Below, piece by piece: positions 1-7,625 of a DNA stretch of 64,000 bases (positions are counted from its first letter, which is position 1; every line of letters starts with the position of its first letter). Source of the stretch: Paenibacillus sp. RC334 (GTDB lineage Bacteria; Bacillota; Bacilli; Paenibacillales; Paenibacillaceae); the NCBI RefSeq assembly GCF_030034735.1, contig NZ_CP125370.1:1488001-1552000 (forward strand), written 5' to 3'. The translations under genes and the position numbers were made by a program. The notes under the pieces were generated by a model. That model saw nothing but the letters and a program-made list of their open reading frames with translations. It ran no database searches and was not told the origin of the DNA.

Positions 1-50
1 CGGACCTGGATAGAAGCGAAGCTATCTGAGGCCGGGTTTTGTTTTTTTAC
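1..50 (+). terminator. Terminator of an upstream gene
   Basis: An imperfect stem (arms around 1-12 and 23-34, loop GAAGCGAAGC) is followed by TTTTGTTTTTTT. This is a rho-independent terminator for a gene that lies left of the window. Confidence 0.6.
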
Positions 51-143
51 ATCTATGTGATCTTTTGCTTGATGACGCTTTACAATTCAAATATATGATT
101 ATTTCATCATATATTTATATTAAATCTACTGGAGTGTGACCTT

Positions 144-1457
144 GTGAAGAAGCGTTCAATGAAAAAGAGTATTCTTGCTTTAGGCGCTATTACGGTTTTG
201 GGTGCACCATTGTTATCATCTGACATCCCTACCACTTTTGCAGCCTCATCTAATACAAAGTCCACTACAGCACAAGTATCCAAAGCACAGAAGTCTACCT
301 CAGTAAAAGTCGATGCTCCTAAAAATGTCATTCTCTTTATCGGCGATGGCATGGGAGAAGCAAGCCGCAATGCGGTTCGTCTTGCAACAGTCGGGAAGTC
401 GGGATTGCTTGAAATGGATAACATGCCTGTAACGGGGCTGGTTAGCACAAGCTCAGGGGACAACCTGGTTACAGATTCCGCCGCCGCCGCAACTGCCATT
501 GCAACAGGTGTAAAAACATATAACGGTGCTATCGGGATGGATCTGAATAAAAAGCCCGTCACAACGATCATGGAGCTGGCGAAAAAGGCAGGTATGTCCA
601 CAGGTGTCGTAACGACAAGTCAGGTGACGGACGCAACGGGGGCAGCCTTTGGTGCGCATGTCGAAAAGCGCTCTGCGCAAAGCGAAATTGCTAAGCAGTA
701 TCTGGAAAATAGCGAGCTGGATGTTATTCTGGGTGGTGGTGAGGATTTTTGGTATCCTGCGGGTACAGCAGGTAAACATCCAGATGCGCTGGCAGAAGAT
801 CCTGAGGAAGCTAGTAAGGGAACTCAAGGAAATTTAGTGGAACAGGCCAAGAAATTGGGCTATAGCTATGTGACAGATCAGGCGGAAATGAAAGCAGCCA
901 AAGGCTCTAAACTGCTCGGCTTGTTCGCCAATGAAGAGATGTTCCAAGCTCATAATAAGCTGGGGAACTCTTATAACCCAACCGTTTCTTTGCCTGATAT
1001 GACGACGAAAGCGATTGATGTTCTTTCCAAAAACCAAAAAGGCTTTTTCCTGATGATAGAGGAAGAAGGAACGGATGAGATGGCGCATGACAATGAAGGC
1101 GCATTAACGATCAAGGCTGGGCAGCAGCTCGACAAGGCCGTTAAAGTAGCCAAAGATTATGCCAAAGCGCATCCAGATACATTGGTTCTGGTTACAGCTG
1201 ACCACGAAACGGGTGGTTTGGCCATTGAAGGCAAGGATGCGAAAGACGAAGCCGACGACGGCACCACGAATGAAGATGGTCCATTCACCATACAAGGCAC
1301 GAACGAAACGTTTTATATCGATTGGACGACAAAAGGGCATACCGCAGTAGATGTGGCACTGACTGCGATGGGACCCGGCGCCTCCCAATTTAGCGGAAAT
1401 TACCCGAATACTGCAATTCATGACAAGCTGGTTAAGCTGCTTAAATTGAAAAAATAA
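144..1457 (+). CDS. Secreted alkaline phosphatase
   Basis: Phosphate-monoester hydrolase of the PhoA-type alkaline phosphatase family, exported, scavenging phosphate outside the cell. The 437-residue protein starts with a basic, hydrophobic signal peptide (residues 1-33). It then shows the metal-binding FIGDGMG motif (about residue 66), the nucleophile motif TDSAAAATAIATG with the catalytic Ser, the TADHETGG metal site and the KGHTAVDV His motif near the C-terminus. Length fits the Bacillus PhoA/PhoB group (about 460). GTG at 144 is chosen because GGAG lies 9 bases upstream; an internal ATG at 159 has no such site. No Pho box was recognised. The family is clear. Which paralogue it is cannot be told. 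Confidence 0.95.
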   Translation: MKKRSMKKSILALGAITVLGAPLLSSDIPTTFAASSNTKSTTAQVSKAQKSTSVKVDAPKNVILFIGDGMGEASRNAVRLATVGKSGLLEMDNMPVTGLVSTSSGDNLVTDSAAAATAIATGVKTYNGAIGMDLNKKPVTTIMELAKKAGMSTGVVTTSQVTDATGAAFGAHVEKRSAQSEIAKQYLENSELDVILGGGEDFWYPAGTAGKHPDALAEDPEEASKGTQGNLVEQAKKLGYSYVTDQAEMKAAKGSKLLGLFANEEMFQAHNKLGNSYNPTVSLPDMTTKAIDVLSKNQKGFFLMIEEEGTDEMAHDNEGALTIKAGQQLDKAVKVAKDYAKAHPDTLVLVTADHETGGLAIEGKDAKDEADDGTTNEDGPFTIQGTNETFYIDWTTKGHTAVDVALTAMGPGASQFSGNYPNTAIHDKLVKLLKLKK

Positions 1458-1569
1458 CTTGGGATGAAATGCTGTCATCTGATATTTGAATAGAGAATAT
1501 TAGGTGGGAAATCCTACCGTTGGGTGCCTGAATAAAGGATTTTCCATATTGGCAATATGGTTTTTCCTG

Positions 1570-1680
1570 TGATAAACTATAGCCAAAAGGTATATACTAA
1601 AAAAGAGTAAGGATGCTACCAACATCCTCACTCTTTGACAACAGCCGCTTATAAGGGCGGTGGCTGTTCAAAAAGTTTTA
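1570..1680 (+). ncRNA. Candidate antisense antitoxin RNA
   Basis: On the strand opposite the toxin gene, a TGATAA-N17-TATACT promoter-like pair (1570-1598) precedes two strong stems. The first has arms 1602-1615 and 1623-1636 with one mismatch. The second has arms 1640-1646 and 1662-1668 with extra internal pairing. The RNA would overlap the 3' part of the toxin mRNA, the layout of type I systems such as TxpA/RatA. The promoter and stems are seen. The antitoxin role is inferred from layout. The first stem could also serve as terminator for the phosphatase gene. Confidence 0.5.
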
Positions 1681-1720
1681 GTCATCGAAATATGACCGCA
1701 TTCCTTTTCCAGAGGGCGGT

Positions 1721-1810
1721 CTATTTCTTTTTGTTGAAGGAAATAATCAAGATCACCAACGTTGCAAATTGAATCATCAACATCAGCGTATCTTTAACCT
1801 CCACAGGCAT
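1721..1810 (-). CDS. Small hydrophobic holin-like toxin (type I TA)
   Basis: A 29-residue peptide: a short N-terminus, KDTLMLMIQFATLVILIISF as the single membrane helix, and the NKKK tail. This closely matches the putative holin-like toxin family (Hol-Tox) of Bacillus and Paenibacillus type I toxin-antitoxin loci, membrane peptides that damage the envelope when over-made. AAGGAGG lies just upstream of the ATG at 1810. An extended -10 (TGATATACT, 1870-1875) with a weak -35 (1892-1897) lies further up. Downstream, a stem of GAAATATGACCGC and GCGGTCTATTTC (1687-1727) covers the stop codon. An overlapping RNA is predicted on the other strand. Confidence 0.8.
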   Translation of the reverse strand: MPVEVKDTLMLMIQFATLVILIISFNKKK

Positions 1811-1813
1811 CAC

Positions 1814-1827
1814 CTCCTTTGCAGGAG
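1814..1827 (-). promoter_or_regulatory. Shine-Dalgarno-sequestering hairpin of toxin mRNA
   Basis: In the toxin mRNA, CTCCT and AGGAG can pair across a 4-base loop (GCAA), hiding the ribosome site of the 29-residue toxin. Such self-sequestration is known from BsrG- and YonT-type toxins and would keep translation low. Confidence 0.5.
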
Positions 1828-1971
1828 ACTAGCCGACCGCCCATCTAAGCCATTCTGTTGTTAGTTCATAGTATATCATATGGATAGTCTTGCTAAAAAG
1901 GACAAAAATGAAAACGTCTGTTTCTAGGTGTTTGTTTTCTATTTGAGATAAATAGGTTTAGATTATAATTA

Positions 1972-2263
1972 TTAGTTGGTATAAGATACGCGTAATTCAT
2001 CTAAAAATTGTATGGCGTCTTTAAATCCTTGTAAATATATTTGGTTCTCTAAAATAGATTGAAGAGAGATTTGAGCATCTTCATATAAGAATAGTGTGTG
2101 TTCGAGATGTTCAGGAACGGATTCACGAATTTGCTGGAAGTATTGGTTACATTCCATAGAAAATTGATTGTATTCTGGTGTGTTTTTTGGAAAGCATGCT
2201 ATACAATTTTTCTAATCGGTTTCTGATGATGGGTTCAATTAATATCTCTAAAGAATTAGACAT
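1972..2263 (-). pseudogene. Small conserved protein, frameshifted
   Basis: Two overlapping reading frames on this strand make one plausible protein of about 96 residues. Frame one starts at the ATG ending at 2263 (MSNSLEILIEPIIRNRLEKL) with GAAGG 9 bases upstream. Frame two continues from NTPEYNQF through MECNQYFQQIRES to the end DELRVSYTN. They join if one A is removed from the A6 run (T6 at 2183-2188 on the plus strand). The protein is helical and acidic with a GFKDAIQFLDEL tail. I do not recognise it with confidence; the tail recalls small Firmicute proteins of unknown function. The break is either a real 1-base insertion or a homopolymer sequencing error. Confidence 0.55.
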
Positions 2264-2451
2264 GACTTGCAAACCTTCGGGATGAAAAATATTTTTAACA
2301 CGCTATTAAAAAATATCATGTAAATATTGTATCATTACAGAGTGATCTGGTATACCGAAAGGTGACATCATAGTGACATCAAATCAATAGGAAAATATCG
2401 AACATTTTGTGAACATTCTTAGACAGACTTAAAAAAGGAAAATTATTCCAT

Positions 2452-2715
2452 ATAAACAGATTTTTTGTCAGACAAGCTACCATTGAAAAGCTGGATAAAA
2501 TCGCAGAATTGTTTGATTAATACCGAATATTTTATAAACTGAATCGGATATCGAGGGAGCGCGAGCGTTTTGTCGCAATGGAATCTGTCATCTTTATCAT
2601 AAAGGATGCAGAAGAAGATAAATTGATTGGATTCACACAATTATATCCTTCGTTTTCTTCTATCTCGATGGAAAGATCATGGATATTGAATGATTTATTT
2701 GTAAATGAAGATTAG
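2452..2715 (+). pseudogene. GNAT acetyltransferase remnant
   Basis: One frame reads INRFFVRQATIEKLDKIAEL, then a TAA where Gln is expected (D-stop-YRIFYKL), then on to KLIGFTQLYPSFSS and ILNDLFVNED, the start of the acetyl-CoA-binding region of a GNAT. The initiator is ATA instead of ATG. The remaining C-terminal half is missing because the sequence switches abruptly at 2715 into a 30-bp repeat. So the gene has a lost start, a nonsense codon and a truncation. The family call rests on the VRQAT opening and the FTQLYPSF/LNDLFV pattern typical of GNATs. Confidence 0.7.
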
Positions 2716-2744
2716 GGGTAGTACCAGCGTAGCTGACACCACCC
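2715..2744. repeat. 30-bp breakpoint repeat, copy 1
   Basis: From GGGGTAGTACCAGCGTAG to GACACCACCC, this stretch recurs at 7430-7459 with a single difference (C here, A there at repeat position 19). Here it abuts the truncated GNAT remnant. At the other copy it abuts a truncated tetR start. It may be the end of a lost mobile element or a recombination scar. Confidence 0.75.
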
Positions 2745-2799
2745 GCAAGCATTTGGATAAAAATGTTAAATTTGAGGAATCCCAAGTTAAATCATGAAT

Positions 2800-3012
2800 C
2801 ACGAACCGTGATTGTTTGATCCAAGGGAGGGGCCGAAATATTCGTTTGAAACGCAACAGCAAGAAAACGGCACGCATGAGTAAGTCAATAGCAACCGAAA
2901 GCCATACGCCAGCGATTCCCATCCCTAGATAAATGCATATCACGTAAACCCCTACAACGCGTATTAACTACTGCAGCAGTATCCCCCAAAGGATAAAGTC
3001 GTTTTATCTGAA
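2800..3012 (-). pseudogene. MATE efflux transporter fragment
   Basis: Read leftward, this strand gives NDFILWGILLQ, a stop, then LIRVVGVYVICIYLGMGIAG, VWLSVAIDLLMRAVFLLLRF and KR. That is the C-terminal membrane region of a multidrug and toxin extrusion (MATE/NorM) protein. Only about 65 codons survive, with a nonsense codon, and nothing upstream or downstream belongs to the family. It is a relic, not a functional gene. Confidence 0.65.
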
Positions 3013-3295
3013 GTAGGCGAAATTACCGATGAGTCTGAATTTCTGGGGAACATTTAAGAAGTGTCTCAACTCGGGACGGCCGACGTGGAATTGGCCAGCG
3101 GTGATAAAATTGCTGATGCTACGTTCCTTTTCCCTGGCTACTCCGGATCCCTATACGAAGATCGAGGAGCATAAGGGCTACTCTATTTTGCAGTATGGAA
3201 TGGAGGATGGCTATAGGGTAGACTTTGGTACGAAACGCTCTATTGAGCTTCCCACGGTAGATGCAGCCAAGCAGCTGATCGATAATACTAATTAA
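2995..3295 (+). pseudogene. Degenerate gene fragment, function unknown
   Basis: Two frames look protein-like in succession. The first reads VVLSEVGEITDESEFLGNI, a stop, then EVSQLGTADVELASGDKIAD. After a frame change near 3150 follows DPYTKIEEHKGYSILQYGME, DGYRVDFGTKRSIELPTVDA and a stop at 3295. The whole looks like one gene with a nonsense codon and a frameshift. I do not recognise the family. An apparent 88-residue frame starting at 3029 mixes real and out-of-frame sequence. A terminator follows at 3374. Confidence 0.35.
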
Positions 3296-3373
3296 ACCAA
3301 TAGAAGGTACTCCAATGCTGATAGATTAATGTAAGCAAGGAATGGATAATAAACGAAACGTTTTGATACTGGT

Positions 3374-3412
3374 AAGAGGCCCTCTTCGAATTGAAGAGGG
3401 CCTTTTCTTTTT
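3374..3412 (+). terminator. Rho-independent terminator
   Basis: Perfect 11-bp stem AGGCCCTCTTC/GAAGAGGGCCT with loop GAATT, followed by TTTCTTTTT. It ends the decayed unit to its left. Confidence 0.85.
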
Positions 3413-3909
3413 GAAAAGACAACGAAACGATTGCCGGACTTATCCCTCCCAGAAAAAATTTAGACCCTGTAGCAACTATTGTCCCTGGTGGGGCAATGGT
3501 TAACCCGGGAAGGTGCACGTACCTGCCTTGGACGAATCGAGAGGCAGCTAAATAATCCAACCGGTTCGCTCGATAGGCATAAAATGACTCGATCAAGCCT
3601 CCAAGCCTGCGAGCTCCCCGCGTAACACGTTGGCCAGTTCTGCCTAATTTTTTGCGGTACTCATATTTTTTGAGATTTTTGGAGTAAACTTTGAACTTTT
3701 CACTTTATTTAGATAACGGGAAAAACAGGCTCCTGAATGGTTAGACACAGTAGCGATGGAATCCTGGAATATACAGAATCGGAGGTGCTTATAAGGAAGG
3801 ATACGATATGATTCATCAAAAAATTTAAAATTCTCGCATCTCTGTTAGGAGTCTTTAAAGATTTTGACAAAAGAATATTGTAACAAAATCATAATGAGGA
3901 GGAATACAA
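3413..3909. other. Non-coding or degraded stretch
   Basis: No gene can be supported. A leftward open frame (about 3420-3650: ESFYAYRANRLDYLAASRFV, then VQGRYVHLPGLTIAPPGTIV) reads like protein but has no start, ribosome site or recognised family. It may be another gene fragment. Confidence 0.3.
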
Positions 3910-4044
3910 ATGCAACAACAATGGATGGAGATGGTGAATCACGTAGTCGAATGGGGAAAGGGGATTCCTTGGTCCAAGGGTTTCCAGGGTGCGAAAGAAA
4001 CGGTTGAATTCGCCTGCAGCTGCCTCTGTGTCCACCCGATTTAA
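3910..4044 (+). CDS. Small ORF with strong ribosome site, unknown
   Basis: ATG at 3910 follows GAGGAGG by 8 bases and opens a 44-residue frame (MQQQWMEMVNHVVEWGKGIP up to CSCLCVHPI). A second, very basic frame overlaps it (from about 3989: RFKHAIKKKFKAKHKVSQ) and runs to the perfect terminator at 4161. The two frames may be halves of one frameshifted gene of about 90 residues. No family is recognised. Confidence 0.35.
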   Translation: MQQQWMEMVNHVVEWGKGIPWSKGFQGAKETVEFACSCLCVHPI

Positions 4045-4160
4045 ACATGCAATCAAGAAGAAGTTTAAAGCGAAACACAAAGTATCGCAGACGCAACCGA
4101 AAATTACGCAAGTAAAGATTCAATTCAGCTATAATAATATGGCGCTTCGTCCTAGCAAAA

Positions 4161-4190
4161 TAAAATCCCGCCAGTACTGGCGGGATTTTA
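4161..4190 (+). terminator. Perfect palindromic terminator
   Basis: A flawless 30-base palindrome with TAAAATCCCGCCAGT as its left half, ending in TTTTATTT. It can terminate in both directions and separates the AT-rich fragments on the left from the GC-rich tetR gene read leftward on the right. Confidence 0.85.
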
Positions 4191-4299
4191 TTTATGCATC
4201 GATCTGAAGGAGGCATGCCCCCAACTGCAGGACATTATTCAGGTTTAAATTTGCTTTTCATTTCGACAATGAAAGACTCTAAGGCCTCCAGGGAGGGTG

Positions 4300-4854
4300 C
4301 TATTTTCCGGTAGCATAGATGGCGCTCGTGATAACATTGAAGAGATGATCGGTCCGTGGCGCGAATGAAGGTTGGCCGACAAGCCAGCCGAGCGCCGATA
4401 TCAGGGCGAACAAGTCGTCCCCATTCATATCGGCGCGCGCCGTTCCCTCGGTCTGAGCTCGGAGCAATAGTCGCTCGCCCGCTGAGTGCACCGCTGCGCA
4501 TGTAGCGTAAAGCGCGGAGTCCGGGTCCGCGTGGGCGCTCGCCATCAAGGCGACAACGCCGCTATAGCTTTGGACGAAAGCCACCTGTTCGCGAACCCAG
4601 GACACGAGCGCTTCGTCAGGTGGATTCGACGTTTCGAGTTCGCCTGCCTTCTGCGTCAGTGCCTCCAGATTCGTACGCAGCAACGCTTCGAACAAGGCTT
4701 CCCGCGTCGGGAAATGACGAAGCAATGTGGCCAACCCGACGTCGGCCCGGCGGGCGATATCTCGCATGGACGCATCGACACCATGCTCGGCGACGACGTC
4801 ACGCGCGACTGCAAGTAGATGACTGTAATTTTTTCTGGCGTCGGCTCGCATCAT
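4300..4854 (-). CDS. TetR/AcrR-family repressor
   Basis: A 184-residue one-domain regulator. The N-terminal helix-turn-helix is clear: VVAEHGVDASMRDIARRADV, then GLATLLRHFPTREALFEALL (residues about 16-60). A ligand-binding helical domain follows (VREQVAFVQSYSGVVALMAS onward). The gene is very GC-rich with proteobacterial codon use, unlike its flanks, so it was probably acquired. The start could be either of two adjacent ATGs (4854 or 4851); the ribosome site is weak. Its first 13 codons recur almost exactly, in opposite orientation, at 7391 next to an SDR gene. Its target is unknown; similar regulators often control a divergent SDR oxidoreductase. Confidence 0.88.
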   Translation of the reverse strand: MMRADARKNYSHLLAVARDVVAEHGVDASMRDIARRADVGLATLLRHFPTREALFEALLRTNLEALTQKAGELETSNPPDEALVSWVREQVAFVQSYSGVVALMASAHADPDSALYATCAAVHSAGERLLLRAQTEGTARADMNGDDLFALISALGWLVGQPSFAPRTDHLFNVITSAIYATGK

Positions 4855-5276
4855 GTTTTCACCCCACTCAAATAGCGAAAGCTTACTGTCACGATCAGGC
4901 GTTGATTTTCCCTGCGTTCCCGGTACGCGACTTTTCTCGGCATACGCCTAGTTATAACTTGATCTGTAAAAACCACAAAAAGATTTGTTTTTGGGACATT
5001 CCATCGAAAGCTAATATGTCTTTCAGTATCAAAGAGAATGGATCTTAACTGTTCTTCTAATCGGTATTGATCAGTGATCTCTCATTTCTTCCCAGCCAAG
5101 CGAAATTGAAACGTTAGTATTGCTTACGTAACATTATCCCTTAAGAATACCGAAGGCTAGCATGTGGTAAACCAGAAGCCAGGCTTTTATTATGAATCGA
5201 GGGCAGGCCGAATCCCTAAGGAGCCAGCCATGATCCAATATCAACTCCAATGTGCTGCATTATCATTATATCAAAT
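4855..5276. other. AT-rich intergenic stretch
   Basis: No gene is supported here. It contains TTGATCAGTGATC (5068-5080), whose core matches the GATCAGTGATC operator found in front of the SDR gene at 7339, so it may be a TetR binding site or its relic. The remainder shows only short, ribosome-site-free frames. Confidence 0.35.
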
Positions 5277-5498
5277 TCAATCTTCCTCGTCAGTATCTCC
5301 ATCATTTCTTCCTTGGTCGTCATAGCCTTTCAACTTTTGTCCAATTACATCATTTCGCACTTGTTCACGGATGGTGTTCCAGTCGGATGCAGGTAAATTT
5401 GTTTTAAAAACCCCGAAAGATGCACCAACAGTATTGGGAGTAGATGCGTTGGTAATAGGTGGTCTAGGTATGTTGCGGTTTTTCGTCGATTCTACGAT
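5277..5498 (-). pseudogene. C-terminal fragment of an unknown protein
   Basis: Read leftward, an open frame of about 73 codons reads NRNIPRPPITNASTPNTVGA, SFGVFKTNLPASDWNTIREQ, VRNDVIGQKLKGYDDQGRND and ends GDTDEED. Composition is that of the AT-rich host, with a normal acidic tail. It has no start, because the sequence turns into GC-rich foreign DNA near 5505. I do not recognise the family. It is best read as the 3' end of a host gene cut by the foreign insert. Confidence 0.4.
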
Positions 5499-5504
5499 CT
5501 ACTT

Positions 5505-5827
5505 GAATTTTTTGATTTCATACCATCGAGCCAGCTGCAAGCGCGACGGGTGCAGGCCACGACCGAAGCTTCATCGTCTCGGCGTTCAAACCGTCCAGGC
5601 GTGAGCTGCGCAGCGCCTTAGCCCGACCCTCACGCCCGATCAGGTGCGCAAGCAGGAGTGCCATGGCCCGTCAGCTCCCCGAGTAGGACGTCAGACAGAC
5701 CCACAAGCGCGCACACGCCAGATGATCGGCAAGCGTCTGTCTACCGGCGTCGCCCTCGCTTCAATCAAACTGTGGCTGCCCTTTGTCCACGAGGCAGGAT
5801 TGCATCGGAATTTGCGATCACGATTCA
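5505..5827. other. GC-rich non-coding border
   Basis: About 320 bases of foreign-looking, GC-rich DNA between a host gene fragment and the NADP oxidoreductase gene. Several short frames exist but none has a start with a ribosome site or a recognisable motif. It marks the left edge of the second GC-rich insert. Confidence 0.4.
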
Positions 5828-6427
5828 TCAGTCGAGCTTGACCAAATCCTTAAAGATCAGTTGACCCCAGCTATTTCCTCGCGCCTGCACAAGCAGTCCG
5901 CCTTCCGAAAGCCCGCCAAGTTTGATCGGCGCGAAACCGAGATTTTCCGCAAGCGCACCAATCTCCGCTGCTGCGCCGTCATCGTCGCTCGCCAGGAACA
6001 CGACTCTCCTGCCACCATGAACGGCCGGATCTTGGTCAAGGACGGCAGCCACCAAATGGTTGAAGCCCTTGACCAATCGTCCACCAGTGAAGGCCTGCGC
6101 GACGAACTTGGAAGAAGGCTGTCCTCCCAGTTCCTCAGGGGGCACACCGTAGGCATTGGTCACATCGACGATGGTCTTCCCCTGCCAGGTGGGGAGCGCC
6201 TTCGCGACATCCGGGTGCGACTCGAAACGGACAGCCAAAAAGATGATGTCCGCCTTGACGGCGTCCGCCAATTTTTTGGGAATGATCTCTGGTCCGATCG
6301 CGGCCGCAGCGGATGCAAAGCTTTCCGGGTCGCGAGTGGTTGCAACGGATACTTCGATGCCGCTTCGGGCAAACGCCTTAGCAAGAGCCTGGCCGATCTT
6401 GCCGAAGCCAATAATTGCGTAGCTCAT
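5828..6427 (-). CDS. NADPH-dependent F420-reductase-like oxidoreductase
   Basis: A 199-residue NAD(P)-binding protein of the F420-dependent NADP oxidoreductase/NADP oxidoreductase family. The Rossmann motif IIGFGKIGQALAKAFARSG lies at residues 5-23. It is followed by IIFLAVRFESHPDVAKAL and TIVDVTNAYG at the usual spacing, then GRLVKGFNHL. Proteins of this type in bacteria without F420 are short NADPH-binding reductases of unclear substrate. GAAGAATAT precedes the ATG. The gene is GC-rich and lies 75 bases downstream of the SDR gene on the same strand, so the two probably form a transferred operon repressed by a TetR protein. Confidence 0.85.
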   Translation of the reverse strand: MSYAIIGFGKIGQALAKAFARSGIEVSVATTRDPESFASAAAAIGPEIIPKKLADAVKADIIFLAVRFESHPDVAKALPTWQGKTIVDVTNAYGVPPEELGGQPSSKFVAQAFTGGRLVKGFNHLVAAVLDQDPAVHGGRRVVFLASDDDGAAAEIGALAENLGFAPIKLGGLSEGGLLVQARGNSWGQLIFKDLVKLD

Positions 6428-6502
6428 ATATTCTTCTCCTTTGGTTTACCACGCCCTACGGGCTCCGAATATCGAATGGAGTGACCGGCCGGGCGTAGCG
6501 TG

Positions 6503-7237
6503 TCAGATTTGCGCTAGACCGCCGTCGACGGCGACCTCGCTGGCGGTCATGAAGCTGCTGTCCGATGATGCGAGAAAGGCGGCCACCGCCCCAATCTCCG
6601 CCGGATCAGCCATGCGCTGGAGCGGAGTCATCGAAGCGAAGACTTTTTGGCCCTCCTCGCCTAGCGATTCCTTCGCGAGCTCGGTTGCCGTCGCTCCGGG
6701 CGACAGCACGTTTACCCGGATGCCGGTGCCCTTCAGGTCCTCCGCCCAGGTCCGCGCGAGGTTGCGCACTGCCGCCTTACTCGCGCTGTAGGCGCTCATT
6801 GCCGGGGCGCCCGTGGTGCCAGCGCTCGATCCCGTTAGGATGATCGAACCGCCCTGGCCCATCAGCGGTAGCGCCTTCTGGACCGTGAAGATCGAACCCT
6901 TCACATTGGTGTCGAAGATTTCGTCAATGTGCTCAGCGGTGATCTCGCCGAGCGGAAGCTGGCTTCCCGCCCCGGCATTGGCGAAGACGATGTCGAGAGT
7001 TCCGCGCTCGGACTTCACCGCCGCGTAGAGTCGGTCGAGGTCGGCCAGATCGGAGACCGAGCCCTTCACCGCGCGGGCATTGGGCCCAAGGTCGGCCACA
7101 GCGGCGTCGAGCGCTTCCTGCCTGCGGCCGAAGATGAAGACGAAGGCGCCCTCCTCGATGAATCGCTTTGCTGCGGCGCGACCGATGCCGGTAGCGCCCC
7201 CCGTGATGACTGCAACCTTACCTTCAAGCTTTCCCAT
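6503..7237 (-). CDS. SDR-family NAD(P)-dependent oxidoreductase
   Basis: A classical short-chain dehydrogenase/reductase of 244 residues. The coenzyme motif is TGGATGIG (residues 12-19), NAG follows at about 87-89, and the catalytic residues are Ser in LTGSSAG and YSASK. SPGATATELAKESLG and the C-terminal AVDGG complete the family pattern. The substrate cannot be predicted. The gene is very GC-rich, with a perfect-consensus promoter and two operators upstream (7339-7383). A truncated tetR start sits divergently on the other side, the usual arrangement of a self-contained tetR/SDR cassette acquired from a high-GC bacterium. Confidence 0.93.
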   Translation of the reverse strand: MGKLEGKVAVITGGATGIGRAAAKRFIEEGAFVFIFGRRQEALDAAVADLGPNARAVKGSVSDLADLDRLYAAVKSERGTLDIVFANAGAGSQLPLGEITAEHIDEIFDTNVKGSIFTVQKALPLMGQGGSIILTGSSAGTTGAPAMSAYSASKAAVRNLARTWAEDLKGTGIRVNVLSPGATATELAKESLGEEGQKVFASMTPLQRMADPAEIGAVAAFLASSDSSFMTASEVAVDGGLAQI

Positions 7238-7338
7238 GAATTTTCACCCTTTCGTTGTGTTGGACAGCATCTCTGGCCCATTTGCACAGATTGCTGTATC
7301 TTATGGATTTCACTGATCCAGTCACCGATTACTGTATT

Positions 7339-7383
7339 CGGATCAGTGATCCGATTATAATGGATCACTGATCCGTTTGTCAA
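7339..7383 (-). promoter_or_regulatory. Consensus promoter with tandem TetR-type operators
   Basis: Reading leftward, TTGACA (7378-7383) and TATAAT (7354-7359) are separated by 18 bases. Two palindromes, GGATCANTGATCC, lie at 7340-7352 (downstream of the -10) and 7362-7374 (inside the spacer). The ATTATAAT between them can also serve as a rightward -10 for the divergent tetR start. Binding here would block both directions. Confidence 0.75.
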
Positions 7384-7390
7384 GGCAACC

Positions 7391-7447
7391 ATGCGAGCTG
7401 ACGCCAGGAAAAATTGCAGTCATCTACTTGGGGTAGTACCAGCGTAG
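7391..7447 (+). pseudogene. Truncated tetR start
   Basis: Thirteen codons, MRADARKNCSHLL, match the start of the TetR protein encoded at 4300-4854 (MRADARKNYSHLL) with few base changes. The reading frame then runs into the 30-bp repeat and stops. The gene faces away from the SDR gene, so this was probably the original divergent repressor, cut after about 39 bases. The TetR at 4300 may be its close relative or the displaced remainder of a related cassette. Confidence 0.7.
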
Positions 7448-7459
7448 ATGACACCACCC
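7430..7459. repeat. 30-bp breakpoint repeat, copy 2
   Basis: The second copy of the repeat at 2715-2744, 29 of 30 bases identical. Here its last ten bases also form one arm of a terminator stem belonging to the csoR-like fragment on the other strand. Confidence 0.75.
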
Positions 7460-7474
7460 GGTTAGTGGTGTCAT
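7448..7474 (-). terminator. Terminator stem of the csoR-like fragment
   Basis: ATGACACCAC and GTGGTGTCAT form a perfect 10-bp stem just after the stop codon of the leftward csoR-like fragment. There is no long T run, so termination strength is uncertain. Confidence 0.5.
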
Positions 7475-7480
7475 TTATCG

Positions 7481-7625
7481 TTAGATCATTTGCCAAAGCA
7501 ACCACTTCCTATCGAATGTAATTATCGCTTTATTTAGATCGGACAGTACCTTTTCTTGATTTCCGTGGTGTACAGCGTCCACAACGCAACTCTCCAAGTG
7601 ATCCTTGAGGAGAAGTTTGGCCGGA
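7481..7625 (-). pseudogene. CsoR/FrmR-type metal-sensing repressor, 3' fragment
   Basis: The strand reads AKLLLKDHLESCVVDAVHHG, then NQEKVLSDLNKAIITFDRK and a stop at 7481. This is the C-terminal third of the CsoR/FrmR family: the LLKDHLESCV helix carries the conserved Cys of the metal site, and VLxxLNKAI is diagnostic. The N-terminal helix with the first ligands is absent, and upstream sequence is unrelated. It is a broken repressor gene. Genes of this family normally precede copper or other metal exporters, none of which remains here. Confidence 0.7.

Noticed and set aside
2340..2390. Direct repeat GTGACATCA about 11 bp apart (near 2361)
   Set aside because: Only two copies, no gene context and no box logic. 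Could be chance.
5783..6484. A 233-codon rightward open frame over the NADP oxidoreductase gene
   Set aside because: It is antisense to a gene with a clear Rossmann motif; high GC lengthens chance frames. No ribosome site or domain.
6441..7360. Rightward frames over the SDR gene (90-145 codons)
   Set aside because: All are opposite the SDR gene, which has a complete family pattern and promoter.
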